Positions 41,723 to 50,027 of a stretch of 64,000 bases of DNA are shown in pieces. A program made the translations under genes and the position numbers. The stretch's first letter is position 1. Each line of letters begins with the position of its first letter. The stretch is from Lachnospiraceae bacterium (lineage in GTDB: Bacteria; Bacillota; Clostridia; Lachnospirales; Lachnospiraceae): the NCBI GenBank assembly GCA_017394885.1, contig JAFPWO010000001.1, forward strand, positions 32,625-96,624, given 5' to 3'. Under the pieces are notes generated by a model. The model did not search any database, was not told the DNA's origin, and saw nothing but the letters and a program-made list of their open reading frames with translations.

Positions 41723-42316
41723 ATGGCTAACGGCACAAAAGAGAGAATACTTACCGCTGCACTGGAGATGTTTTCACAAAACGGCTATGCAGGGACAAAC
41801 ATCCGTGAATTGAGCGCGTCTCTCGGCCTCGTGAAGTCCGGGGTCTATAAACATTTTGAGAGCAAGGAAGCGATCTGGAACGCGCTGCTGGACCAGATGA
41901 TTGCTTATTACGGAGAGAATTTCGGTTCGCCTGAGCACCTGCCGCCTGTACCGGATTCACCGGAAGATCTTGTTACGATGACGATGCAGATGGTGAACTT
42001 CACTGTGCATGATGAAAAAGTTATCATGACGCGCAAGGTGCTGACGCTTGAGCAGTTCCGGGATGACCGCGCGCGGAATCTTGCAACGAAGCACTTCCTG
42101 ACCGGGCTGACAGAGATATTCACGCGCATCTTTGCCGGGATGATGAACAAGGGATTAATCCGCCGTGATGACCCCTCCATGCTTGCCTTTGCCTATACCA
42201 TGCCGATCTCCGCGCTGATTCACCTGTGCGACCGGGAGCCAGAAAAAGCTGAGGATGCTGTCAGAAAGATCGAAGCGTTCAGCAGGCACTTTATTGCGAC
42301 TTACGGGGTGAAGTAA
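41723..42316 (+). CDS. TetR/AcrR family transcriptional regulator
   Basis: 197 residues from ATG 41723, six bases after GGAGG; upstream in-frame starts overlap the promoter or ribosome site. The N-terminal HTH is clear: KERILTAALEMFSQNGYAGTNIRELSA, then GLVKSGVYKHFESKEAIWNAL. The C-terminal ligand domain is of the variable type. The promoter carries a 40-base dyad, so it probably represses itself and the cotranscribed gene two bases downstream. The lower GC and different codon use from here to 45.6 kb suggest recent transfer. Confidence 0.9.
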   Translation: MANGTKERILTAALEMFSQNGYAGTNIRELSASLGLVKSGVYKHFESKEAIWNALLDQMIAYYGENFGSPEHLPPVPDSPEDLVTMTMQMVNFTVHDEKVIMTRKVLTLEQFRDDRARNLATKHFLTGLTEIFTRIFAGMMNKGLIRRDDPSMLAFAYTMPISALIHLCDREPEKAEDAVRKIEAFSRHFIATYGVK

Positions 42317-42318
42317 CA

Positions 42319-43425
42319 ATGTTTGATCTGGACAAATACCTAGCTGATCTGATCCTGAACTGCCGGTCTGCCTTCGGGAAGCGATTGCTGTACATGGGCC
42401 TGCAGGGAAGCTGGCTGCGCGGCGAAGCTCATGAAAACAGCGATATCGACATCATGGTGATCCTTGACCGGTTTTCCGTGAGGGATATGGATACATACCG
42501 CGGAATTCTGAAGGAAATCGGTTTTTTCGAGAGATCCTGCGGCTTCATCTGCGGGAAAGACGAAATGAAGCGCTGGAATCCTCTGGAGGTATGCCAGCTG
42601 CGTCATACGACGAAAGACCTGGTCGGTGATTTGGCAGATTATCTTCCGCCCGCGACGCGGGAAGACGAAATCAACTATGTCAAATTGAGCCTGGGAAATC
42701 TGTATCACGAACTCTGCCACCGCTATATTCACGCGGACAGGGATAAGAACGCCTCCAGGTTTCGCAACACCTGCAAAACCGTGTTTTACCTAATCCAGAA
42801 TCTGCATTTTCTGGAAAACGGGCATTTTATACTCACAAAAAAGGAACTCAAAGAAGCTGTTTCAGCGGAAGACCGACGGGTACTGGAGCTGGCAGAACTG
42901 CCGGACGGATTCGATTTCGATCAGGCTTTCTCGGCTCTCTTTGCCTGGTGTCAATCAACTTTTCTGCGTGTGGAAAAGCTCGGACAAAGCGAATACCCGA
43001 TCCGGATCCTCACAGAAAGCGAAACAGACGCGGCACTTTCTCTTGCGTGGAAGGTCTTTACCGAATATGAATCACCCGACTACGCGCCGGAGGGTACGGA
43101 GGAATTCCGAAAAGCCTTGGAAGATCAAGCTTATCTGGCCGGTCTGAGATACTACGGAGCTTTTGACGGAGAAAAGCTGATCGGCTTGCTGGCGATCCGA
43201 GTGCGGCAGCGCCATATCTGCTTCTTTTTCGTAGACGGCGAATACCATCGCCGCGGCATCGGAACAAAGCTGTTCCGGCAACTTCTGAAGGACTTCCCCG
43301 GACAGACAATCACACTCAATTCCTCTCCATACGGGCTGCCTTTTTATAAGGCACTTGGCTTCAAGGAGACGGACGGCGAACAAACAGTCAACGGCATCCG
43401 CTTTACCCCGATGGAATACAAGTGA
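42319..43425 (+). CDS. Nucleotidyltransferase-GNAT acetyltransferase fusion
   Basis: 368 residues. The N-terminal 130 residues show the minimal nucleotidyltransferase motif GSWLRGEAHENSDIDIMV (GS then DxD), followed by a helical region of about 90 residues with features of HEPN/substrate-binding partners. From about residue 225 a GNAT domain begins (RILTESETDAAL), with acetyl-CoA site YHRRGIGTKLFRQLL and the closing FYKALGFKETDGEQ. Stand-alone members of both families modify aminoglycosides, and bifunctional enzymes of that sort exist, but this exact pairing is not one I recognise. Two bases after the TetR stop, so under TetR control. Confidence 0.8.
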   Translation: MFDLDKYLADLILNCRSAFGKRLLYMGLQGSWLRGEAHENSDIDIMVILDRFSVRDMDTYRGILKEIGFFERSCGFICGKDEMKRWNPLEVCQLRHTTKDLVGDLADYLPPATREDEINYVKLSLGNLYHELCHRYIHADRDKNASRFRNTCKTVFYLIQNLHFLENGHFILTKKELKEAVSAEDRRVLELAELPDGFDFDQAFSALFAWCQSTFLRVEKLGQSEYPIRILTESETDAALSLAWKVFTEYESPDYAPEGTEEFRKALEDQAYLAGLRYYGAFDGEKLIGLLAIRVRQRHICFFFVDGEYHRRGIGTKLFRQLLKDFPGQTITLNSSPYGLPFYKALGFKETDGEQTVNGIRFTPMEYK

Positions 43426-43439
43426 GGCTTCCGATCATC

Positions 43440-43964
43440 ATGACTGAAAACATGATTGAAATCAAACAGGCGGACAGGAACAATTTCTGCGAAACGTCAA
43501 TGGATTCATTTGATAGATTTCAAGAGGTTCAAAATGTTTGGCGCATAGAAAACGGCAGATTCGTTTTGAATTTTCAATCCTTTACCGAAACCTGGTCGCC
43601 CAAGCAGAGGCGTTAAAAGGCGGGAGAGATATTATCAGACAGATATATTACCTTCTGCGCATTTGACGGAGATGCGGTCGTTGGTGAAATCATGCTGATA
43701 CCGGAACTCAACGAGAGTCGCCTTATCATTGACAGTTTTCATGTTTCCCGCGAGTTCAGACGGTGCGGAATCGGACGACGGCTGGTTGAAACTGTCTCGG
43801 ATTATGCAAGAGGCCGTGGGGCTTCTGCCCTGTATGCATCCTGCTCTTCTGCTGAGGAAACCATTGATTTTTACAAGGCACTGGGGTTCGAACTGAGTGA
43901 ACATCCGATACCTTCCTGTGCAGAAGATGAACCATTTGATATTCAGATGGAGTGCAAGTTATAA
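43440..43964 (+). pseudogene. GNAT acetyltransferase interrupted by one in-frame stop
   Basis: The single frame from 43440 reads as a full GNAT protein of about 174 residues with one internal TAA at 43614-43616. Before it: IEIKQADRNNFCETSMDSFD to FTETWSPKQRR. After it: KAGEILSDRYITFCAFDGD, SFHVSREFRRCGIGRRLVET (acetyl-CoA loop) and ETIDFYKALGFEL. In the family this position is normally Glu (QRREKA), so GAA or GAG to TAA is the likely change. Downstream translation could restart at ATG 43692, but that fragment lacks the N-terminal strands. Probably inactive unless the stop is read through. Confidence 0.75.
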
Positions 43965-44001
43965 AAGAGTATGATATCTGAGAAAGCGAGATCATAAAAT
44001 A

Positions 44002-44604
44002 ATGCGTATCTATGTTGATTTTGACGATTGCCTGTGCGAGACAGGAAGGGCATTCTCAAAGCTTGCGCTGGAAATGTTCCATAAGCATGTTCCGTATGAT
44101 CAGATTCATTATTTTGATCTGGGCAGGTCTTTTGATCTGGATACGGAACAATATGAGCGCTTAATGCTTCGGGCGCACGAGCCGGAGATACTGTTGTCGT
44201 TTGATGCGACGCCGGGCGCTGCGAAGACCATAAACGAATGGATTTCCTGCGGGTACGAGGTGTCGGTCATTACCGGCCGCCCGTCAAGCGTTTATGAGCC
44301 ATCACGCATATGGCTGGATGAGCATGGACTTAAGAAGGCCAGACTGTACTGTCTCAATAAATACGGAAGGGATCACTTTATCAAAAACAGTAACAGCACG
44401 CTTGAACTTGAAGACTATTACAGGATGAAGTTTAATTACGCAGTTGAGGATTCTCCAAAGGCGTTCCGGTTTTTCGAACATCTGCCGGAACTTAAGGTTC
44501 TGGTATTTGACAGACCATGGAACAGAGAATGTGCTTTTCCGAAGGGAAACTATCAAAGATGCGCCGATTGGGAGAGCATTCGCAGGATTGTTGCAGGTGA
44601 GTGA
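44002..44604 (+). CDS. HAD-family 5'-nucleotidase-like protein (NT5C type)
   Basis: 200 residues. HAD motif I is at the very N-terminus (MRIYVDFDDCLCETG: D-x-D with the first Asp nucleophile). Motif II is VSVITGRPSS near residue 90. The acidic motif appears as FNYAVEDSPKAF near residue 148. The compact cap and size match the 5'(3')-deoxyribonucleotidase/NT5C group, which removes phosphate from nucleotides. It is one of several small enzymes in the accessory patch; the specific substrate is not known. Confidence 0.75.
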   Translation: MRIYVDFDDCLCETGRAFSKLALEMFHKHVPYDQIHYFDLGRSFDLDTEQYERLMLRAHEPEILLSFDATPGAAKTINEWISCGYEVSVITGRPSSVYEPSRIWLDEHGLKKARLYCLNKYGRDHFIKNSNSTLELEDYYRMKFNYAVEDSPKAFRFFEHLPELKVLVFDRPWNRECAFPKGNYQRCADWESIRRIVAGE

Positions 44605-44703
44605 GAAAGAGACGTGCAAAAAGAATTCAAGTTTATGGAGAAGTCACAAATGAAACTAATAAGAAAAGATAAAATCAGATCCGCAGAGGCTTGAGGTTTT
44701 CAG

Positions 44704-45120
44704 ATGGAGAAACTGACAGAGAATATGATCCGCTTTGCTGAAAGCAAACTTGGCAGCACAGAGTATGCAGGCTGGTGCCTTTCGTTCATCGAGGCCGCGC
44801 TTGAAATCAGCAACAATATCGAAATATTCGGCGGAGATTCCGCAAAGGAATCCTGCGAGCTGTACAAGGACGCGCTGCGGGGCGGAGTGCCAAAGCGAGG
44901 CGCGTTTGTTTTCTATAACTGTCTTTGTCCGGGCGAGAACGGCCCGGTGGGCTGGGGACATTGCGGAATAAGTTTAGGGGACGGCCGTGTGATCCATGCG
45001 TGGGACATGGTCCGAATCGATGACTATCTGGCAATCGAAAAGTTGACGGCTCTGACCGGAGATCATCCTGAATACCTGGGCTGGGTGGCGCTCGAACGTG
45101 TGTTGAATCAAAAACCATAA
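44704..45120 (+). CDS. NlpC/P60-like cysteine peptidase domain protein
   Basis: 138 residues comprising one domain. A catalytic Cys is proposed in the AGWCLSFIEAAL helix (residue about 25) and His in GHCGISLGDGRVIHAWD near residue 90-100, the pattern of NlpC/P60 and CHAP enzymes. It has no signal peptide or cell-wall-binding region, unlike secreted murein hydrolases. It would therefore act inside the cell on a small amide or be exported by another route. The preceding 100 bases (44605-44703) contain no obvious gene. Confidence 0.65.
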   Translation: MEKLTENMIRFAESKLGSTEYAGWCLSFIEAALEISNNIEIFGGDSAKESCELYKDALRGGVPKRGAFVFYNCLCPGENGPVGWGHCGISLGDGRVIHAWDMVRIDDYLAIEKLTALTGDHPEYLGWVALERVLNQKP

Positions 45121-45173
45121 TAGTGACGTATCAGGGGATAAAGATCTCGTATAAGACAGTTAGGAGAAGCGGG

Positions 45174-45620
45174 ATGTATCTTGTCAAAGCAGATGAGAAT
45201 CAGGTTGAAAAAATCACAGATATGTCTGTCAGAGCTTTTGAAACAGATGTCAATGTCGGCGGAGCAGAAGGTGAGTGTCCGCCCGGATTTGATTCAGTAG
45301 GATGGCATAAACAAATGGCCCGGGAGGGGCATCTGTATCAGGCAATGATAGGAAATGATCTGGTAGGGGCAGCCATTGTATTTCCAGACGAAACAGAAAA
45401 AAGCGTAACCATTGGCAGGATTTTTATTGACAGCATCTATCACAGAAAAGGTTACGGAATTCGTTTGATGGAATGCATAGAGAAGGAATTTCCCTGTGCT
45501 GCTGAGTTTGATCTGGATACCCCATGTTGGAATGAGCGGACAAATGCTTTTTACAAAAGATTAGGCTATCGTATCAAAAAAACTGAGGATGGATTCGTCT
45601 TTTACCGGAAAAGACTGTGA
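45174..45620 (+). CDS. GNAT family N-acetyltransferase
   Basis: 148 residues from ATG 45174, seven bases after AGGAGA; an upstream GTG (45123) would lack a ribosome site. GNAT features: DMSVRAFETD near the N-terminus, the GRIFIDSIYHRKGYGIRLMECIE acetyl-CoA region (YHRKGYG loop) and the closing NAFYKRLGYRI. Substrate unknown. Third GNAT domain in a 3.3-kb stretch, each of a different subgroup. A strong terminator follows. Confidence 0.82.
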   Translation: MYLVKADENQVEKITDMSVRAFETDVNVGGAEGECPPGFDSVGWHKQMAREGHLYQAMIGNDLVGAAIVFPDETEKSVTIGRIFIDSIYHRKGYGIRLMECIEKEFPCAAEFDLDTPCWNERTNAFYKRLGYRIKKTEDGFVFYRKRL

Positions 45621-45657
45621 GAGAAGCGATCTTTTCGTCTATATCGACCCTATAAAT

Positions 45658-45698
45658 AATACCGGATTGCTGCATAGTACAGCAATCCGGTATTTTCA
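45658..45698. terminator. Strong (probably bidirectional) terminator
   Basis: AATACCGGATTGCTG and CAGCAATCCGGTATT form a perfect 15-base stem around CATAGTA, with T-rich sequence on the plus side and A-rich sequence on the other. It sits between convergent genes. Confidence 0.88.
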
Positions 45699-45717
45699 GT
45701 CAGCCAACCTTTCCTCT

Positions 45718-47244
45718 TTACGGCCGGGCCAGCCGGTGCATGAAATCCTTTGTCGCGAGATATGCTTCGTCATAGATCGCGCGGAACTTTTCATAGGCTT
45801 CGAAATTGTCCGGATCCGGTTCGATGACCTTGCTGGCGCGGACAATGCCCTGCAGGGATTCGAAATCCGGGAATACGCCCGCGCCGATCCCGGCCATCAG
45901 AGCGTCGCCGTAGCAGGCTCCGATCGTGACCGCCGCGATATGCACCGGCTCACGGATCGCGTCGGCGACCATCTGCATAAGGAGCGCGTTCCTCGTCGCG
46001 CCGCCCACCGCATGGATGCGCAGCGGCGAGATCTCATGCTCGCGGAAAATATCGATATGCTGGGCCACGGAGAAGGCGATCCCTTCCAGGGCGGAATGAT
46101 ACAGATGCTCCTTCGTGTGATGGCTGCGCAGGCCGAGCACGACGCCCGACGCGTCCGGGTCGTTGATCGGCGTGCGCTCCCCGGCCAGATACGGAAGCGT
46201 CACCAGGCCGTCGCTGCCGATCGGGATATCCTTCGCCGCGTCCATCATTGCTTCATAGGCGTTGGGCCCGCCCTTTTCCTCCGCCTCGAGCAGCTCGGGG
46301 AAGAGTTTGTCGCGGAACCACTGGGTAACCAGCCCGCAGTTGTTCGTGCCGGCGGCCAGGGAGAAGGTGCCCGGAATCGTGAAATTGTTGCCGCGCACAC
46401 GGTCGTCCGTAACCAGGCGGTCCGTGCAGCAGTAAATAAAGGTGGAGGAACCGAACTGCAGCATCACGTCGCCGGCGTGGAGAACGCCCGTGCTGATGGC
46501 TTCCGCCGTGGAATCGCCCGTCCCGATAATGACCGGCGTCCCTTCCTTTAGGCCCGTGACGCGCGCCGCTTCCGCGGTCACATGCCCGGCAATATCCGTG
46601 ACGACGCTGGCGTCCGGCAGCTGGTCGGGCCGGCAGAACGGCTCAAACATTTCTTCGCGCTTTCTGCCCTCCGCGTCAAAGAACGGGCGGAAGGAAGCGA
46701 GCCCCAGGAAGCGGTCGATCATGAACTTTCCGGTGAGCTTGGCCACCAGATAGGAGGTGCCGGTCAGGAATTTATACGTCTTCGCGTAGACCTCCGGCTC
46801 GTTGTTGCGGACCCAGAGGATCTTCGCGCAGACGTCGCCGGAGACCATCGGCCGTCCGAACAGCTCCTTGACGCGCTCTTCCCCGTAATATTCCGTCAGC
46901 CAGGCGATCTCGTTCACGCTGCGCGCGTCGATCCCGTACAGGATCGCCTTGCGCAGGGGCTTTAAGTTCTCATCCACCGGCAGAAGGCAGGTGCCCAGGG
47001 TGCTCAGGCCCACGCAGGCTACGTCCTCCCCCGTTTTGCCGCTCTGCTCCAGCAGGCGGTTCGAAAGGGTGTACATATCATGCCACCAGATGGCTTCGGC
47101 GTCCTGCTCGTAATAATTCGGCTTCGGATTCTCCATGCCGTGCTTCTCCGTGGCATAGGCGATCACGTTCCCGGCAAAATCCACCAGACAGCCCTTGCTC
47201 TCCGAAGTCCCGATATCGATCCCCATCAGAAGCGATGCACTCAT
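45718..47244 (-). CDS. FGGY family carbohydrate kinase (xylulokinase-like)
   Basis: 508 residues from ATG 47244, which overlaps the upstream stop (ATGA). The N-terminal GIDIGTSESKGCLVD is the ATP phosphate-1 motif. GTGDSTAEAISTGV near residue 255 and the FGGY signature region GLRSHHTKEHLYHSALEGIAF, then GGATRNALLMQMVAD, are complete. The family phosphorylates pentuloses, pentitols or similar sugars in the cytoplasm. Coupling to a BtpA/SgcQ-like protein is a frequent arrangement in sugar catabolic loci (from memory). Substrate unknown; xylulose is only one possibility. Confidence 0.88.
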   Translation of the reverse strand: MSASLLMGIDIGTSESKGCLVDFAGNVIAYATEKHGMENPKPNYYEQDAEAIWWHDMYTLSNRLLEQSGKTGEDVACVGLSTLGTCLLPVDENLKPLRKAILYGIDARSVNEIAWLTEYYGEERVKELFGRPMVSGDVCAKILWVRNNEPEVYAKTYKFLTGTSYLVAKLTGKFMIDRFLGLASFRPFFDAEGRKREEMFEPFCRPDQLPDASVVTDIAGHVTAEAARVTGLKEGTPVIIGTGDSTAEAISTGVLHAGDVMLQFGSSTFIYCCTDRLVTDDRVRGNNFTIPGTFSLAAGTNNCGLVTQWFRDKLFPELLEAEEKGGPNAYEAMMDAAKDIPIGSDGLVTLPYLAGERTPINDPDASGVVLGLRSHHTKEHLYHSALEGIAFSVAQHIDIFREHEISPLRIHAVGGATRNALLMQMVADAIREPVHIAAVTIGACYGDALMAGIGAGVFPDFESLQGIVRASKVIEPDPDNFEAYEKFRAIYDEAYLATKDFMHRLARP

Positions 47245-48065
47245 TGATTCTTTCCTCCCTGTTCCTCGCGGTATTCCCGGACCCGGGCCATGAATTCCAC
47301 GACCCGCGCCGGATCGACGACATTGCTGAACTTTCCGTCTTTTTTGAACGCGGTGCCGACGCAGGCACCGTCGCAGTGATCCAGTTTTTCCTTGATATTG
47401 GCCGCGGTGCAGCCGGTATTGCACAGCACCGGCGTATCGCCCGCCACCGCGCGGACGCGGTCGATCAGAGAGCTGTCGGTCTCCGAGCCGGCGCTGGTGC
47501 CGGATACGCAGAGCGCGTCCGGGAAGCAGTGGAAGATCATCGACTTGACGATCTTCTCGATCGGCCGCTCGGCAAGATACGCGCTTGATTCCGGATTGGC
47601 CTTGTACAGCAGCCGCAGGTTGTCCAGACCGAGGGCTTTTTTCCGCCTTATCACCGCCGCGACGTCCGTATCGATGATCCCGTCTTCGCCCATATAGGCC
47701 CCGGTAAAGGCCGCGCGGACGAAGGAAGCCCCGGTGGCCGCCGCCAGTTCGATGGCCGCGGAAGGATTGGATACGACGTTGACCCCGAAGGGGATGCGGA
47801 TCGAAGGGCGGAGCGCGCCGACGACATAGCCCATGGCGGCAACCGTGACCAGAGAAACATTCTTTTCATACGGAAGGCTGAATTCGTTCGCGATCAGGAC
47901 GCCGTCCACGCCGCCGTCCTGCAGCGCGGTGAGTTCCTCCCGGGCAATGCGCACCACATCCTCAATCGAACCGCCGGCCGGAAACAGCGGATCTCCGGGC
48001 AGGGGACGCAGATGAAGCAGCGCGATGATCGGTTTTTCCACGCCAAAAAGCTCTTTCATCCACAT
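47241..48065 (-). CDS. BtpA/SgcQ family TIM-barrel protein
   Basis: 274 residues; ATG 48065 follows AGGAGA ten bases away. IALLHLRPLPGDP at the N-terminus, DGVLIANEF, IPFGVNVVSNP and VSGTSAG, then the VLCNTGCTAANI segment are the BtpA-family signatures. The family is named after a photosystem I biogenesis factor, but in heterotrophs it travels with sugar kinases (SgcQ). Its reaction is not established. Divergent from gltS and coupled to the FGGY kinase gene. Confidence 0.82.
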   Translation of the reverse strand: MWMKELFGVEKPIIALLHLRPLPGDPLFPAGGSIEDVVRIAREELTALQDGGVDGVLIANEFSLPYEKNVSLVTVAAMGYVVGALRPSIRIPFGVNVVSNPSAAIELAAATGASFVRAAFTGAYMGEDGIIDTDVAAVIRRKKALGLDNLRLLYKANPESSAYLAERPIEKIVKSMIFHCFPDALCVSGTSAGSETDSSLIDRVRAVAGDTPVLCNTGCTAANIKEKLDHCDGACVGTAFKKDGKFSNVVDPARVVEFMARVREYREEQGGKNQ

Positions 48066-48411
48066 AAGCAGGTATCTCCTTTTCTTCTCTTGATATGATA
48101 ATTAATCATCGCACAATACCGCCCGCTTGTCAACGACGCTTTGCCCCGTCTGCTTTTCGGAGAAAAAGCCCGCCTTGATCCTGTCTATTTTAGAATTATT
48201 ACTCATTTTCATGACATAAAACGTATAATATTGTGATTATAATGGCAAATATGCAGTTAAAAGATTATTTTTTTAACAAAACAAATAAACCGCTTTACAA
48301 AAATTAAGATACGATTTATAATCTGTTTAGTTTTCATCCGCTGGCGGGAAGCGGCCATTCCCGGCGGCGGAAAATCCTTCGTAAAAAACGAAAAAAACAG
48401 GAGGGAAAATC
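48066..48411. promoter_or_regulatory. Divergent control region with gltS promoter
   Basis: This 346-base gene-free stretch is AT-rich from about 48180 to 48330. The gltS promoter is TTTACA (48294-48299) and TATAAT (48317-48322), spacer 17. Its leader can fold a hairpin in 48334-48377 (GGGAA with TTCCC and flanks). The opposite strand must carry the promoter of the BtpA-FGGY pair; several A/T-rich boxes are possible and none stands out. Confidence 0.6.
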
Positions 48412-49806
48412 ATGTCTGTATATGACATCTTCAGCGATGTAGCTATTGCGTCACTGTTTATTCTGGTCGCTCAGTGGCTCCGCTCGAAAGTCAAGTTCTT
48501 CCAGGAATTCTTCGTTCCTGCAAGCCTGATCGCCGGTATCCTTGGCCTGATCGCCGGGCCTCAGGTACTCGGCAGAATCACCGGCGGCTCTGTTGCTCTG
48601 AACTTCTCCAGCGCTTCCGGTTCCTACTCCGGCCTGCTGATCATTATCGTATTTACGGTAGTTGGTCTGAACGGCTTCGAAATGAAGAAGGGTGAAGGCA
48701 AGGAAGTTCTCAAGCGTGTCGGTTCTTACGGCTGCCTTCGTACCTTCAACATGTTCATCCAGTTTACCGTTGGTATCGCCCTGACCGAGCTGGTCATCGC
48801 TACCGTAATGCCTAACCTGAGCCACGGCTTCGGCATCCTGCTCGCTTCCGGTTTCACCGGCGGCCACGGCACCGCTGCTGCTGTCGGCAAGACCTTCACC
48901 GATCTGGGCTGGGCAGAAGGCGCTGACCTGGGTGTCACCTTCGCGACCATCGGCGTTATCCTCGGCGTATTCGGCGGCGTGGCGTTTATCAAGATCGCTA
49001 CCAAGAAGAACTGGACCGTCTACATCAAGGATTTCAAGTTCCTGGACAACGATCTTCGTACCGGTATGATCGCTCCTGAACGTCAGAAGTCCATCGGCCG
49101 TGAGCCCATCTCCTCCGTCTCCCTGGACAGCTTAGCCTGGCACCTGGCTCTGGTCTGCATGGTCGGCGGCTTCGGCTATCTGCTGAACGCGAAAGTCCTG
49201 GCTCCTTACGTAATCAAGGGCATTCCGGACTTCACCGTTTCCTACCTGGTAGCGCTGTTCTTCTTCCTGGCTACCCGCAAGATGCCGTTCTATGAGAAGT
49301 ATGTCGACAAGCGCATCAACAGCCGTATTTCCGGTACCGCTACCGACTATCTGGTATTCTTCGCGGTTGCCAAACTGAACCTGACGGTTATCGTGGAATA
49401 CGCGGTTCCGCTGCTGGTCTGCTCCCTGGGCGGTCTCATCATCGTCGTCCTCGGCGTTATCCCGCTTGGCGCCAAGCTCAATGAAAAGAGCTGGTTCGAA
49501 CGTTCCATGTTCTGCTACGGCTACGGCACCGGCGTTTTCGCCATCGGCTTCGTTCTGCTTCGTATCCTTGACCCGGAGAACAGGTCCCACACCGTAGAAG
49601 ACACGGCTATGTTCCCGTTCCTGAGCTTTGCGGAAGTTGTTCTGTGGTCCGCGATTCCTGTGGCCCTGTTAAAGGGCGCCGGATCGTCCTGGGCCGTTGC
49701 AGGCATCTGCTTCGCCATTTCCATCGCAGCCCTGATCATCGCAAAGGTGCTGGGCTGGTGGTTCAAGGGCCCGCTTGCCGGACGCGAAGGCTACTTCGAC
49801 AACTAA
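48412..49806 (+). CDS. gltS: Sodium/glutamate symporter, GltS family
   Basis: 464 residues with about eleven hydrophobic segments. The family hallmark GFTGGHGTAAAVGKTF is near residue 145, and a second re-entrant-type region follows near FAVAKLNLTVIV. GltS proteins take up glutamate with sodium at the cytoplasmic membrane. The gene has a near-consensus promoter and AGGAGG ribosome site, and its codons favour GCT, GGT, CGT and GTT far more than the neighbours do, a mark of high expression. It begins the 48.4-58 kb run of plus-strand genes. The true substrate might be a glutamate derivative. Confidence 0.88.
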   Translation: MSVYDIFSDVAIASLFILVAQWLRSKVKFFQEFFVPASLIAGILGLIAGPQVLGRITGGSVALNFSSASGSYSGLLIIIVFTVVGLNGFEMKKGEGKEVLKRVGSYGCLRTFNMFIQFTVGIALTELVIATVMPNLSHGFGILLASGFTGGHGTAAAVGKTFTDLGWAEGADLGVTFATIGVILGVFGGVAFIKIATKKNWTVYIKDFKFLDNDLRTGMIAPERQKSIGREPISSVSLDSLAWHLALVCMVGGFGYLLNAKVLAPYVIKGIPDFTVSYLVALFFFLATRKMPFYEKYVDKRINSRISGTATDYLVFFAVAKLNLTVIVEYAVPLLVCSLGGLIIVVLGVIPLGAKLNEKSWFERSMFCYGYGTGVFAIGFVLLRILDPENRSHTVEDTAMFPFLSFAEVVLWSAIPVALLKGAGSSWAVAGICFAISIAALIIAKVLGWWFKGPLAGREGYFDN

Positions 49807-49810
49807 ACAG

Positions 49811-49862
49811 AATTTCCCTCCTGTTCCGCCCCTTGATATCAGGGGCGGACAGGAGGATAAAT
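49811..49862. repeat. Long inverted repeat after gltS
   Basis: AATTTCC.CTCCTGTTCCGCCCCT pairs with its near-complement ending at 49862, with TGATATC as loop. It lacks a T-run directly after it, so it may stabilise the gltS mRNA end or act as a weak terminator. Confidence 0.6.
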
Positions 49863-49927
49863 TCCAGACTTGTCAGTCCTGCAAAACTTTAACAATCGCC
49901 GATTACTGGCCGCGTAACGGCATCTCA

Positions 49928-49957
49928 GCGCACCCGATCGGGTGCGCCTGATATTCT
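49928..49957 (+). terminator. Probable terminator downstream of gltS
   Basis: GCGCACCC and GGGTGCGC form a perfect eight-base stem with loop GATC, followed by CTGATATTCTTT. A further hairpin of CCCCGG/CCGGGG type lies at 49969-49985, before the next gene. Confidence 0.55.
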
Positions 49958-50027
49958 TTCCGACGATTCCCCCGGTCCCGGGGGTGTCCCACAATTGAAT
50001 AATACTAGAAAAGGAGTTAATTCAAGT

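Noticed and set aside
43614..43616. Recoded stop (selenocysteine or pyrrolysine)
   Set aside because: The codon is TAA, which is not used for either.
43592..43640. Two compensating frameshifts in the GNAT pseudogene (reading AEALKGGRDII in another frame)
   Set aside because: The unshifted frame already aligns on both sides of one TAA; the other frame is coincidental.
41504..45717. Prophage or integrative element
   Set aside because: No integrase, structural, conjugation or attachment sequence was recognised despite the accessory composition.
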